A stretch of 15,977 nucleotides of DNA from positions 1 through 15,977 of the forward strand of contig CAZJOA010000058.1 in the NCBI GenBank assembly GCA_964547515.1, in the 5' to 3' direction. Made by a program: the position numbers and the translations under genes. Origin of the DNA: UBA11524 sp964547515. GTDB taxonomy: Bacteria > Bacillota > Clostridia > Christensenellales > Aristaeellaceae. Below, one piece after another: positions 1-6,750 of the stretch (positions are counted from its first letter, which is position 1; every line of letters begins with the position of its first letter). The notes beneath the pieces were generated by a model. It did not search any database and was not told where the DNA came from. It saw nothing but the letters and a program-made list of their open reading frames with translations.

Positions 1-147
1 TTTTTCGTTTTCCGGGTGATCCTTTGTCCGGCAGGGTCAGAGCTTTCGCCAGGCCGGCCATGCTCTGTGCAGCCCTGGCCATTCGGGCGACGCAGGGTCG
101 TCTTGCCGTCACCGGACAGCCGGACGGGCGCATGCGTCGGCGGACAC

Positions 148-177
148 AAAAAAGCCGCGGCCAATATGAGCCGCGGC
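148..177 (-). terminator. Intrinsic terminator of the small exported protein gene
   Basis: Read on the minus strand, two copies of the self-complementary octamer GCCGCGGC (170-177 and 154-161) are separated by eight bases and followed directly by six T (148-153). It lies 13 bases past the stop of the gene ending at 191. The stem is perfect and GC-only, so this is a textbook Rho-independent terminator. Confidence 0.93.
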
Positions 178-190
178 AGGGGGTGCGAAA

Positions 191-883
191 TTACTCGGCG
201 GTCTCCTCAGCGGGGACGACCTTGTCGAAGATGTACGCAAACGCGATGGTGTTGTTCTTGGCGTTGACGATGTTCTTCTCGGCGTAGCACAGAACCAGCT
301 GGCCGGAGGTGTTCATGAAGATGTACTTCATCTCTTCCTGATCCTCGTAGTCGATGCCGGTGATGTCGGTCCAGTGGAGGAGATCATCGTCGCCCTTGAG
401 GTGGGTCTTGGCCGGGCCGTAGTTGTAGTCGCCGTCCATCTCGCCGCGGGCATCGAAGTCGAACTCGTCCCATTCGGACTTGAGGGTGTACTTCTCGTCC
501 GCAAAGTCGGCGAAGGTCAGCGTGCCGTTCATGCAGAACACATGGTCATGCCAGTAGTTGCTCTGGCTGGTGATCTGACCCAGGGAGGGGTCGGACGCGC
601 AGTGATCCAGCGCCGCATTGATGGTCATGGTAATCGCGCCGGGGGTGACGGCGATCAGGCCGGCCTCAACGCCCTCGATCTCGAAGTCCTCGATGAAGTC
701 CTCGCCGATCCATGCGGCGGACAGCGTCCAGTCAGCGGTCAGGGTCTCGGGGTTCACCCAGGTCAGGTTCAGCTTGGCTTCCAGGCTGCGATCGATCTCC
801 ATGGGATCCTTCGCGTCCTCAGCGAACACGGTGCAGGACAGCAGCATGGCAGCGGCCAGGAGCAGGGCAAAGAGCTTCTTCAT
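191..883 (-). CDS. Exported acidic protein of unknown function (230 aa)
   Basis: I do not recognise a family. The protein starts with a clear export signal: KK followed by a hydrophobic run (about residues 4-18), then VFAED, which fits signal peptidase I cleavage after A21. C17 sits in LLSC, a poor lipobox, so lipidation is possible but less likely. The mature part is about 210 residues, rich in Asp and Glu, with three cysteines (95, 117, 199), and looks like a soluble beta-rich domain. Residues 101-130 include a His/Trp/Tyr-rich stretch (NYWHDHVF). The start is supported by AGGAG a few bases upstream of the ATG at 881-883. It has its own sigma-A-like promoter and strong terminator, so it is probably a single-gene unit. 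Read-through from the sugar operon is possible because no terminator is evident between 884 and 997. Confidence 0.85.
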   Translation of the reverse strand: MKKLFALLLAAAMLLSCTVFAEDAKDPMEIDRSLEAKLNLTWVNPETLTADWTLSAAWIGEDFIEDFEIEGVEAGLIAVTPGAITMTINAALDHCASDPSLGQITSQSNYWHDHVFCMNGTLTFADFADEKYTLKSEWDEFDFDARGEMDGDYNYGPAKTHLKGDDDLLHWTDITGIDYEDQEEMKYIFMNTSGQLVLCYAEKNIVNAKNNTIAFAYIFDKVVPAEETAE

Positions 884-906
884 GATGGTTGACTCCTTTC
901 ACATTG

Positions 907-928
907 GAACATCCTTGATGGGATGTTC
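907..928 (-). promoter_or_regulatory. Perfect inverted repeat in the 5' leader of the exported protein gene
   Basis: GAACATCC (907-914) is repeated in inverted form as GGATGTTC (921-928) with a six-base centre. It lies just downstream of the predicted -10 (942-947), between the transcription start and the ribosome site. There is no T run, so it is not a terminator. An operator for a dimeric repressor or an mRNA 5' stem are both possible. The symmetry is visible; the role is inferred. Confidence 0.45.
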
Positions 929-941
929 ATTTCTGACACCT

Positions 942-970
942 ATTATACCAGTTCCGCCCCGTATTTTCAA
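942..970 (-). promoter_or_regulatory. Sigma-A-like promoter for the exported protein gene
   Basis: On the minus strand TTGAAA (965-970) and a consensus TATAAT (942-947) are separated by exactly 17 bases. Transcription would start near 935 and give a leader of about 50 bases before the ATG at 883. The match is 5/6 and 6/6 to the housekeeping consensus. Confidence 0.8.
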
Positions 971-997
971 GGGGAGGGACGGCATTTTACAGTTCCG

Positions 998-1843
998 TTA
1001 CACGCCGGAATAGGCTGCGAAGCCGCCGTCGATGGGCAGGACGACGCCGGTGATGGCGGAGGCCGCCTTGTCGTCGGTGAGGAAGAACAGACCGCCGAGC
1101 AGCTCGGCGCTGTCCACGAAGCGTCCCATGGGCGTGCCGTTGAGGATCTTGGCGGAACGCGCGGTGGGCGTGCCGTCCTCATTGAAGAGGAGGGCGCGGT
1201 TCTGGTTGGACACCAGGAAGCCGGGGGCAATGGCGTTGCAGCGGATGCCCGTGCCGGCGAAATGGGTGGCCAGCCACTGGGTGAAGTTCGAAATGGCGGC
1301 CTTCGCGCCGGAATACGCCGGGATCTTCGTCAGCGGGATGTAGGCGTTCATGGAGGAGATGTTCATGATGTTGCCGCTCTTGCGGGCGACCATGTCCTTG
1401 GCGAACACCTGGGTCGGCAGCAGCGTGCCCTGGTAGTTGAGCTTGAACACGAAGTCGATGCCGTTGGGCTCCAGGTCGAAGAAGGTCTTCTGGCCCTCCC
1501 TGGCCTCATGCTGATACTCGTTGTCGGTGGTGGCGCGGGGATTGTTGCCGCCCGCACCGTTCACCAGGATGTCGCAGGGGCCCAGATCGGCCAGCACCTG
1601 CTGATGGACGCTTTCAAGCACCTCGGGGTCGAGCACATTGGCCTTGTAGCCCTTGCAGATGAAGCCCTCGGCGGTCAGCTCGTCAGCGAGCTTCTTCACC
1701 GCGTCCTCATTCAGGTCCAGGGCAGCGACCTTCGCGCCGGCCTGGGCATACGCGCGGGCCATATCGCCGCACAGCACGCCGCCTGCGCCCGTCACCACGA
1801 CGACTTTGCCGGTAAAATCAACATTCAGGGGCAGATCCATCAT
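998..1843 (-). CDS. uxuB: SDR oxidoreductase, probable D-mannonate oxidoreductase (fructuronate reductase)
   Basis: This is a 281-residue classical short-chain dehydrogenase. Seen directly: the nucleotide-binding TGAGGVLCG (18-26), NGAG (95-98), Ser163/164, and the catalytic YSGAK with Tyr177 and Lys181, 13 residues after Ser164. The glycine motif is altered from TGxxxGxG. The sequence style (LPLNVDFTGK start, GGNNPRATTD, PIDGGFAAYSGV end) matches the SDR group usually annotated as D-mannonate oxidoreductase, which interconverts D-fructuronate and D-mannonate with NAD(H) in hexuronate breakdown. That assignment rests on recall of the family, not on a search. The start at 1843 is chosen because GGAAGGA (1850-1856) stands six bases upstream; a second ATG follows at once. 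It lies 35 bases downstream of the symporter gene in the same operon. It could instead act on another sugar acid. Confidence 0.82.
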   Translation of the reverse strand: MMDLPLNVDFTGKVVVVTGAGGVLCGDMARAYAQAGAKVAALDLNEDAVKKLADELTAEGFICKGYKANVLDPEVLESVHQQVLADLGPCDILVNGAGGNNPRATTDNEYQHEAREGQKTFFDLEPNGIDFVFKLNYQGTLLPTQVFAKDMVARKSGNIMNISSMNAYIPLTKIPAYSGAKAAISNFTQWLATHFAGTGIRCNAIAPGFLVSNQNRALLFNEDGTPTARSAKILNGTPMGRFVDSAELLGGLFFLTDDKAASAITGVVLPIDGGFAAYSGV

Positions 1844-1878
1844 TTTTCGTCCTTCCTTTCTGTATATACGATTCAGGA

Positions 1879-3510
1879 TCACGCATGGATGGCGGAGGCG
1901 CTGACATTGTTCGCGTCCTCTGCGGTCTTGATGGCCGCCATGGCCTCCTCCAGGGTGTGGCCGTCAGCGATGTAAGCCTTGCGGGCGGCGTTGATGGCCT
2001 GGATCTCCTTGATGCGCGCGCCGTCCAGCTCATAGCCCTTCATGGCCACGAGGGTGGCGATCCAGGCCAGCATGGGGATGATGCAGAAGCAGATGATGAC
2101 CGCCCAGTTCATGCCGTCCACATAGGGGGTGGACTTGGTGGGCAGCTCATCCAGACCGGCGGTGAAGGCGACGATCGCGGCCACCACCGTGGCGGACAGC
2201 GAGGACACCAGCTTGTCCACCAGGGAGAACAGCGTGCCCATGATGCCGGGGATGAACTTGCCGGAGCGGTAGGTCTCATAGTCGGCGCAGTCCGCGACCA
2301 TGGGGATGGGCATGTCCGCCGTGGCGTAATACGCGCCGTAGCCCACGCCGAAGAAGAGGATGAACGCGATGGTGTACAGGTTGATGCTCAGCTTGCCGTT
2401 ATCCAGGATGACGAGGTTGAGGGCAGCGGTCTCGGGCTTCCACAGGAGCAGGAGCGCCAGCACGCCGACGTAGCAGCCCAGCGCCACGGCCACATAGGTC
2501 ATGAGGGACTTCTTCTGGCCATGCTTCTGGGAGGTACGCACCGTCAGCAGGAAGAAGGGGGCAGAGAAGACATAGCCCAAGATCATCATGATGGAGTTGA
2601 GGCTGTCATAGCGGTTCTGGCTGACCAGCTTACCGGCGTCGTTGGTGATGACGCCGAACTGGGTCATGCAGCCGTAGATCATGCACAGGACGGTCAGGTT
2701 GGTGGCGATGGACAGGGCGAGCTTGCAGCCGCCGCCGGCGACCATCAGGCGCTGGAGGGGCTTGTTCGCCTTGATGATCTTGATGTACTCGGAGATCTTG
2801 ATGTTCTCCTGCTTGTTGCCCATGCCGAAGTACTTGGTCTGATCCTTCTCCCAGATGCCGATGATGGCCACGATGGTCAGCAGGATGGAGACCACGATGC
2901 CGATGGGCGTCATGATGTTGAACCAGGTGGAGTTGTAGTCACCGGCGATGCCGTCGGAGGCGATGACCATGCCCAGCACCTGGATCAGACCCATACCGGC
3001 CAGCGAGCCGATGGTGTTGAACACGGTGAACAGCGGACGCTGCTTGGGGTCATTGGTCAGCACGGGCTGAGCGGAACGGGTGACGGAGGTCTGGAAGGTG
3101 TAGCCGATGACCCACACCGCGTACAGCACGACGAACAGGGTGTAGCGCAGCCACATCATCGTGTCGGGGACGAGGGGGGTGACCATGTACAGCAGGATGA
3201 CGGACACGGCCATGATGATGTTGCCGATGACCATGAAGGGGCGGAACTTGCCCCACTTGCCATCGGTCTTGTCCATGATGGCGCCGATGATGGGGTCGGT
3301 GATGGCGTCAAAGACGCGCATGCCGGTGATCATGAAGGACGCGAACGCCATGCCCAGACCCAGCACGACGTTGCCGAACGTCGCGATGAAGGACAGGATC
3401 AGCACATAGTACACATTCGTCGCGCCATTGTTCATGGGGAACATGGCCAGCTGATAGAGCTTGGCGCGGTTCATGCCGTCCTGCGGCTGAACGTTTTCGG
3501 TGTTTGCCAT
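1879..3510 (-). CDS. GPH-family sugar:cation symporter (MFS), likely glycoside/glucuronide importer
   Basis: A 543-residue polytopic membrane protein with about 12 hydrophobic segments between residues 30 and 500. The family signature of glycoside-pentoside-hexuronide symporters is clear near the N-terminus: FDAITDPIIG (67-76) followed by MDKTDGKWGKFRP (79-91). Members import glycosides, pentosides or hexuronides with Na+ or H+. The protein is longer than the usual 450-500 residues because of a hydrophilic C-terminal tail of about 40 residues (KEIQAINAARKAYIADGHTL and onward). Start choice: AAAGGAGG (3520-3527) precedes the ATG at 3508-3510; an upstream in-frame ATG at 3534 lies before that site and is rejected. 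It sits between a cytoplasmic GH2 and a mannonate-type SDR, so an intact glucuronide is the most likely cargo, but a galactoside or other glycoside cannot be excluded. Confidence 0.9.
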   Translation of the reverse strand: MANTENVQPQDGMNRAKLYQLAMFPMNNGATNVYYVLILSFIATFGNVVLGLGMAFASFMITGMRVFDAITDPIIGAIMDKTDGKWGKFRPFMVIGNIIMAVSVILLYMVTPLVPDTMMWLRYTLFVVLYAVWVIGYTFQTSVTRSAQPVLTNDPKQRPLFTVFNTIGSLAGMGLIQVLGMVIASDGIAGDYNSTWFNIMTPIGIVVSILLTIVAIIGIWEKDQTKYFGMGNKQENIKISEYIKIIKANKPLQRLMVAGGGCKLALSIATNLTVLCMIYGCMTQFGVITNDAGKLVSQNRYDSLNSIMMILGYVFSAPFFLLTVRTSQKHGQKKSLMTYVAVALGCYVGVLALLLLWKPETAALNLVILDNGKLSINLYTIAFILFFGVGYGAYYATADMPIPMVADCADYETYRSGKFIPGIMGTLFSLVDKLVSSLSATVVAAIVAFTAGLDELPTKSTPYVDGMNWAVIICFCIIPMLAWIATLVAMKGYELDGARIKEIQAINAARKAYIADGHTLEEAMAAIKTAEDANNVSASAIHA

Positions 3511-3538
3511 GGATGGAGGCCTCCTTTTGTTCATTGGT

Positions 3539-3558
3539 CAGTCTGACAGGGCAGACTG
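3539..3558 (-). repeat. Intercistronic hairpin between the GH2 and symporter genes
   Basis: CAGTCTG (3539-3545) and CAGACTG (3552-3558) form a perfect 7-bp stem with a six-base loop. It lies between the GH2 stop (3561) and the symporter ribosome site (3520-3527). It has no T run, so it is more likely an mRNA processing or stability element than a terminator. Function is not proven. Confidence 0.4.
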
Positions 3559-3560
3559 GA

Positions 3561-5483
3561 TCACACCCAGTTGGATTTCTGCGGATTCTTCTTCTTGGGC
3601 AGGATGTAGGCGGGGTTCATCTTGTCGACCTGGCGGAAGGTGGCGGTGTCCTTGAGGCGGCCGCAGACGGCCTCGACCCGGAGCGTTTCCGTCATGGGCA
3701 CGCGGAAGGTGAACACATGATCCTTGCTCTCCTTGGTGGCGAAGGTCTTGCCGTTGACGATCAGCGTGACCTTGCTCTCGGTGGAGTAGACCTTGATGGT
3801 GGTGGTCTTGTCCGGGCGCTCGACATAGCGCTTGGAGCAGATGTGGACGAACTGCTCCCTGCTCCACCAGGCCTTGTAAAGATAGAAGGAATCCTTCTTG
3901 GTCTTGCGGTCGAAGGTGACCAGACCCTTGTGGTTCATGCCGGGCTCGCCGCCCTGATCGCGCGCGTCCGCCGCGAAGTCGAACATGTTCCACACATGGT
4001 TCGCCCACATATACGGATGACGCCGGAAGCAGCGCAGCATGAACTCGTGATACCTGGCCTGGTATTCCTCGGTGTGGTCGTTGCGGCGGGGGTGGGAGGA
4101 ATGCAGGTTGGGCATGCCCTCCGCGCCGTATTCGGAATAGCCCAGGGGTGTCTTGGGGTAGCAGAGGTGGAAGAAGCTGATCCACAGGTCGTTGAGGAAC
4201 ATGCCCGGGACGTACCAGCCCAGGTACAGGTTCCAGCTGACCACATCGGTGATGTGGGCGACCCTGTTGAACGGGCCGCACATGGCGTAGCAGGCCAGGG
4301 TGGTGAAGCGGGTGGGATCAGCCTGATGCACCAGGTCATTGAGGACGCGGTGGTTATCCAGCATGTCCTTCTTGTCCTTGGTGGAGATGGTGATCTCGTT
4401 GGACACGCCCCAGCAGACGATGCAGGCGTGGTTGTAGTTCTGCTCGATCAGCTCCTGCATCTGGGCGATGGTGTTGATCCGGCCGGCGGGCATATGCTCG
4501 GAGATGTAGGGGATCTCCGCCCACACCACCATGCCGTAGCGGTCGCACAGGTCATAGAAGTACTGATCGTGCTGATAATGCGCCAGGCGGACGGTGTTGC
4601 AGCCCATTTCGGCGATGAGCTTCATGTCCTCCTCGTGATGCTCACGGGTGATGGCATTGCCCAGCCCCCTGCGGTCCTGGTGGCGGGACACGCCGTGCAG
4701 GGGATAGGGCTTGTCGTTGAGGACGAAGCCGATCTTGGGGTCGACGCGGAACGACCGCACGCCGAAGGGGATGTCCAGCGCATCGGTGGTGATGCCGTCC
4801 ACCTGCACCTCGGCATGGCAGGTGTAGAGGTAGGGGTCCTCCACGCCGTGCCAGCGGTGCGCCTTTTCCAGGCGGATGGCGGCATCCGTGCCGGTGGCCG
4901 TGCCGACGACGCGCTCCTTGTGGTCGCGGATGGTGATGACCACCTCGCCCGCGGTGATACGGCTCTGGACGCGGATGTCCGCCGCCTGACCATCGGGGGT
5001 GGCGGTGATGCGGATGCCGGAGGAGCCCAGATGATCCAGGGCGAAATGCGCCTTGTTCACCACGAGCAGGCGAACACCGCGATAGATGCCGCCGTAGAAG
5101 GTGAAGTCCGCCTTCTGGGGATAGACGCGGTCGTTGACGGAATTGTCCGCCGTGACGTGCAGGGTGTTCTCATCGCTTAAGAGGGAGGTGATCTCCGCGC
5201 GGAAGGTGGCATAGCCGCCCTCATGTCCGCAGACGGACTGACCGTTGACCTCCACCTGTGCGGAGGAATTCACGCCGTCAAACTCGATCCAGACCTGCTG
5301 TGTGTCCGCATCGAAATCAGGCCGGGGGAAGGCGAGGGTATACTGGCAGCAGCCGCGCTTGTAGTCGTTCCCGCCGTCCTGGCCGTCGATATTGTTCCAG
5401 GTGTGGGGGATGCTGACCTCGGTGGTCTGGCCGTCCAGGCCGGTGAAGAGCCAGCCGTGCTGCAATTCGATCGCTTGGCGCAT
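3561..5483 (-). CDS. Family 2 glycoside hydrolase, probable beta-glucuronidase
   Basis: A 640-residue protein with no signal peptide, so cytoplasmic. The order is that of GH2: sugar-binding jelly-roll (about 5-145), immunoglobulin-like domain (150-245), TIM barrel (250-540) and a short C-terminal beta domain. Seen: the GH2 signature around NTVRLAHYQHDQYFYD (296-311), acid/base Glu363 in GVSNEIT, and nucleophile Glu451 in GYSEYGAEG. Residues 517-519 are N-H-K just before GLVTFDRK, at the place of the NxK motif that in beta-glucuronidases contacts the glucuronate carboxylate. Similar NDK motifs also occur in some GH2 beta-galactosidases, so the motif is supportive, not decisive. Start: AAAGGAGG (5490-5497) lies six bases before the ATG at 5481-5483. 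It is the first gene of an operon with a GPH symporter and a mannonate-type SDR, which favours glucuronide as substrate. Beta-galactosidase is the main alternative. Confidence 0.9.
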   Translation of the reverse strand: MRQAIELQHGWLFTGLDGQTTEVSIPHTWNNIDGQDGGNDYKRGCCQYTLAFPRPDFDADTQQVWIEFDGVNSSAQVEVNGQSVCGHEGGYATFRAEITSLLSDENTLHVTADNSVNDRVYPQKADFTFYGGIYRGVRLLVVNKAHFALDHLGSSGIRITATPDGQAADIRVQSRITAGEVVITIRDHKERVVGTATGTDAAIRLEKAHRWHGVEDPYLYTCHAEVQVDGITTDALDIPFGVRSFRVDPKIGFVLNDKPYPLHGVSRHQDRRGLGNAITREHHEEDMKLIAEMGCNTVRLAHYQHDQYFYDLCDRYGMVVWAEIPYISEHMPAGRINTIAQMQELIEQNYNHACIVCWGVSNEITISTKDKKDMLDNHRVLNDLVHQADPTRFTTLACYAMCGPFNRVAHITDVVSWNLYLGWYVPGMFLNDLWISFFHLCYPKTPLGYSEYGAEGMPNLHSSHPRRNDHTEEYQARYHEFMLRCFRRHPYMWANHVWNMFDFAADARDQGGEPGMNHKGLVTFDRKTKKDSFYLYKAWWSREQFVHICSKRYVERPDKTTTIKVYSTESKVTLIVNGKTFATKESKDHVFTFRVPMTETLRVEAVCGRLKDTATFRQVDKMNPAYILPKKKNPQKSNWV

Positions 5484-5521
5484 ATCGTGCCTCCTTTTGC
5501 GGTTGATTTTCCTGGTCAAAA

Positions 5522-5550
5522 ACGATATGGAAAAGGACAAACGCTTTCAA
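5522..5550 (-). promoter_or_regulatory. Putative promoter of the GH2-symporter-SDR operon
   Basis: On the minus strand TTGAAA (5545-5550) and TATCGT (5522-5527) are 17 bases apart. The -35 is good (5/6) and the -10 weak (4/6), as expected for a regulated promoter. Transcription would begin near 5515, about 32 bases before the start codon. It overlaps the cre-like sequence at 5536-5549. Confidence 0.5.
5536..5549. promoter_or_regulatory. cre-like / LacI-family operator-like site over the -35
   Basis: The plus-strand sequence GACAAACGCTTTCA matches the catabolite-responsive element type TGAAAACGCTTTCA at 11 of 14 positions, with the central CG and the whole right half intact. It overlaps the -35 hexamer of the glycoside operon, where CcpA or a local LacI-type repressor would block initiation. 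One half is degenerate, so the call is tentative. Confidence 0.4.
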
Positions 5551-5592
5551 GCTATAATGTACCACATTTTCGGGGGAAAGGAAAGGGGGGAT

Positions 5593-5607
5593 ACCTTCAA
5601 TGAAGGT
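5593..5607. promoter_or_regulatory. 15-base palindrome upstream of the glycoside operon promoter
   Basis: ACCTTCA-A-TGAAGGT is a perfect inverted repeat with a single central base, centred about 85 bases upstream of the predicted transcription start of the GH2 operon. The size and symmetry suit an operator for a homodimeric helix-turn-helix regulator, for example an activator. No such regulator gene is in the window. Confidence 0.4.
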
Positions 5608-5679
5608 CTGCGGGGCGCGAACCTTTCCCTTGCGCGCGTCCGCGTCACATTTCTGTCGCGAACGCGGCGGACGCTGCCG

Positions 5680-5713
5680 AAAAAAGGCTCCGTCCTTTCC
5701 CTTGGACGGAGCC
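5680..5713 (-). terminator. Intrinsic terminator of the four-helix membrane protein gene
   Basis: On the minus strand a perfect 10-bp stem, GGCTCCGTCC (5704-5713) with GGACGGAGCC (5686-5695), has an eight-base loop and is followed at once by six T (5680-5685). It lies 13 bases past the stop codon at 5727. Confidence 0.95.
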
Positions 5714-5726
5714 TCACCGGCAGGCA

Positions 5727-6167
5727 TCAGGCCCTGGCCTGACCCGGCTTGCGCATGTAGATGGCCACTTCGCCAAGGATGAAGGCGACCGCCATCAGCC
5801 CGACGAACCAGAGGTAGTTGGGATCGAAGCCGGTGGGCTCATCGATCTTCATGAACACGTCGGCGATGTGCCAGTAGGCGGCGCGCTTGTCGAAGAGGGG
5901 GCAGTTCTTGCCCATGAAAAACGCGCACAGGGACAGGAAGGGCACGGCGGTCGTCACCACGGCGGCCAGGCCGTGCAGCTTGCAGACCATCAGCACTGCG
6001 GCCACGGCGATCGTGCCGACCAGGGAGTAGGCGATGACGGGGTTGAAGTAGTCGTAATCCATCCGGCCGAAATGACCGTTGACGCTGATGAACAGGATGC
6101 CCGCCGCGCAGGAGAGGAGCGCCGCGATCAGGATCATGACCGAGCTGGCATTGAACTTCTTGGACAT
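5727..6167 (-). CDS. Four-helix integral membrane protein of unknown function (146 aa)
   Basis: I do not recognise the family. Four hydrophobic segments are visible at about residues 10-28, 42-62, 66-86 and 118-137. Positive charges at both ends (MSKK and RKPGQARA) predict both termini inside, with an outer loop of about 12 residues after helix 1 and a larger one of about 30 residues (87-117, with a cysteine at 89) after helix 3. The start at 6167 is set by AAGGAG (plus-strand CTCCTT at 6176-6181) nine bases upstream; longer in-frame starts lack a ribosome site. The gene has its own promoter (6371-6399), a leader of nearly 200 bases and a strong terminator, so it is a single-gene unit. It is divergent from the membrane-anchored GH3, which makes a shared role at the membrane possible but unproven. 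Confidence 0.85.
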   Translation of the reverse strand: MSKKFNASSVMILIAALLSCAAGILFISVNGHFGRMDYDYFNPVIAYSLVGTIAVAAVLMVCKLHGLAAVVTTAVPFLSLCAFFMGKNCPLFDKRAAYWHIADVFMKIDEPTGFDPNYLWFVGLMAVAFILGEVAIYMRKPGQARA

Positions 6168-6370
6168 TTGAGGATCTCCTTTCGTTATCCCGCCGCCGGG
6201 GCGGACAGGATGCAAAATCGGATGAAGCCCTGCGGATGCAAGGCGGAGGCTGACGCTGATGACACGCGAAAAAGCACGCCGGACGCCCGGCATGGCAGGG
6301 AAGCCGCGCCGCCGCCCGGGAACCGCATTTCCCGGACAAGCCTTGCCACGCCCTGCTTTACGCTGCCTTT

Positions 6371-6399
6371 ATTATGACACACTTGGCGCGGCGTTGCAA
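6371..6399 (-). promoter_or_regulatory. Sigma-A-like promoter of the four-helix membrane protein gene
   Basis: On the minus strand TTGCAA (6394-6399) and CATAAT (6371-6376) are exactly 17 bases apart. Transcription would begin near 6364, leaving a leader of about 195 bases before the ATG at 6167. That length leaves room for leader-based regulation; the only clear structure in it is the 7-bp stem at 6316-6335. Confidence 0.65.
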
Positions 6400-6561
6400 C
6401 CGTGATTCCGCGCCGGTGGGATCGGCCTGCGATGAAAAACGGGTATTCTGCGACAAATGTGAGACGTGAACGCATCGAAATGCAAATTCAGGGCAAAAAT
6501 CAGACGCAGAATACAAAATCACCATGTCGCGACAGGGCGCAAGTTTTGTACGACAAAGTCC

Positions 6562-6590
6562 TTTCCTTTCTGCGCCGTTTCATATAGAAT
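6562..6590 (+). promoter_or_regulatory. Weak candidate promoter of the membrane-anchored GH3 gene
   Basis: TTTCCT (6562-6567) and TAGAAT (6585-6590) are 17 bases apart. The -10 matches 5/6 but the -35 only 3/6. The -10 lies inside a TTTCAT/ATGAAA inverted repeat (6578-6594), which could be an operator. This is the best promoter-like sequence I found upstream of the GH3, but the match is modest. Confidence 0.3.
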
Positions 6591-6651
6591 GAAAGCAACA
6601 TCGGCGGATGGCTCTGTTTCGCGTGCGTTTCTTGCTGCGGGACAGCCGTCA

Positions 6652-6716
6652 GCCATGCCGTGCAGTCACCGCATGGGCTGCATGGCGGCCGAGGGGATGT
6701 CCCCCCTCCGGCTTTT
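6652..6716 (+). promoter_or_regulatory. Attenuator-like double hairpin in the GH3 leader
   Basis: Two adjacent stems are visible. The first is GCCATGC/GCATGGC (6652-6658 with 6680-6686). The second is GCCG+AGGGG pairing with CCCCT+CGGC (6688-6696 with 6703-6712, one bulged C), followed by TTTT (6713-6716). The second resembles a weak intrinsic terminator and ends 15 bases before the ribosome site at 6732-6740. It may be a conditional terminator, or only leader structure. Confidence 0.35.
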
Positions 6717-6750
6717 CGCAACCCCATTTCCGGAAAGGAGAATCAATAAG

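Larger units (their letters stand above)
6168..6750. other. 583-base divergent intergenic region
   Basis: No convincing coding sequence lies here. It contains the promoter (6371-6399) and long leader of the membrane protein gene, including a stem CCGGGAA/TTCCCGG (6316-6322 and 6329-6335). An AT-richer stretch (about 6430-6600) probably holds the GH3 promoter. A leader with two adjacent hairpins (6652-6716) precedes the GH3 ribosome site. A small perfect repeat TTTCAT/ATGAAA (6578-6583 and 6589-6594) overlaps the likely GH3 -10. Open frames crossing the region lack ribosome sites and look like chance. Confidence 0.7.

Noticed and set aside
1..147. Short plus-strand frames at the left edge
   Set aside because: They lack ribosome sites and recognisable sequence and one overlaps the terminator at 148-177; no gene can be supported.
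957..974. CCCC/GGGG stem around the -35 at 965-970 as a terminator of the SDR gene
   Set aside because: Only four pairs and no T run on the minus strand; it does not qualify as an intrinsic terminator.
1885..3546. A 553-codon plus-strand frame opposite the symporter
   Set aside because: Composition is the reverse-complement shadow of a hydrophobic transporter, and the minus-strand product is an unmistakable GPH symporter.
5553..5558. A perfect TATAAT on the plus strand upstream of the GH2 gene
   Set aside because: No -35 hexamer at the right distance and no plus-strand gene downstream before convergent terminator sequence; it probably arises from AT-rich promoter sequence of the minus-strand operon.
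5636..5674. Inverted repeat GCGTCCGC/GCGGACGC (5636-5643 and 5667-5674)
   Set aside because: The arms are 23 bases apart, GC-only and without a T run; chance is likely in this GC-rich stretch, and the adjacent 5680-5713 stem already explains termination.
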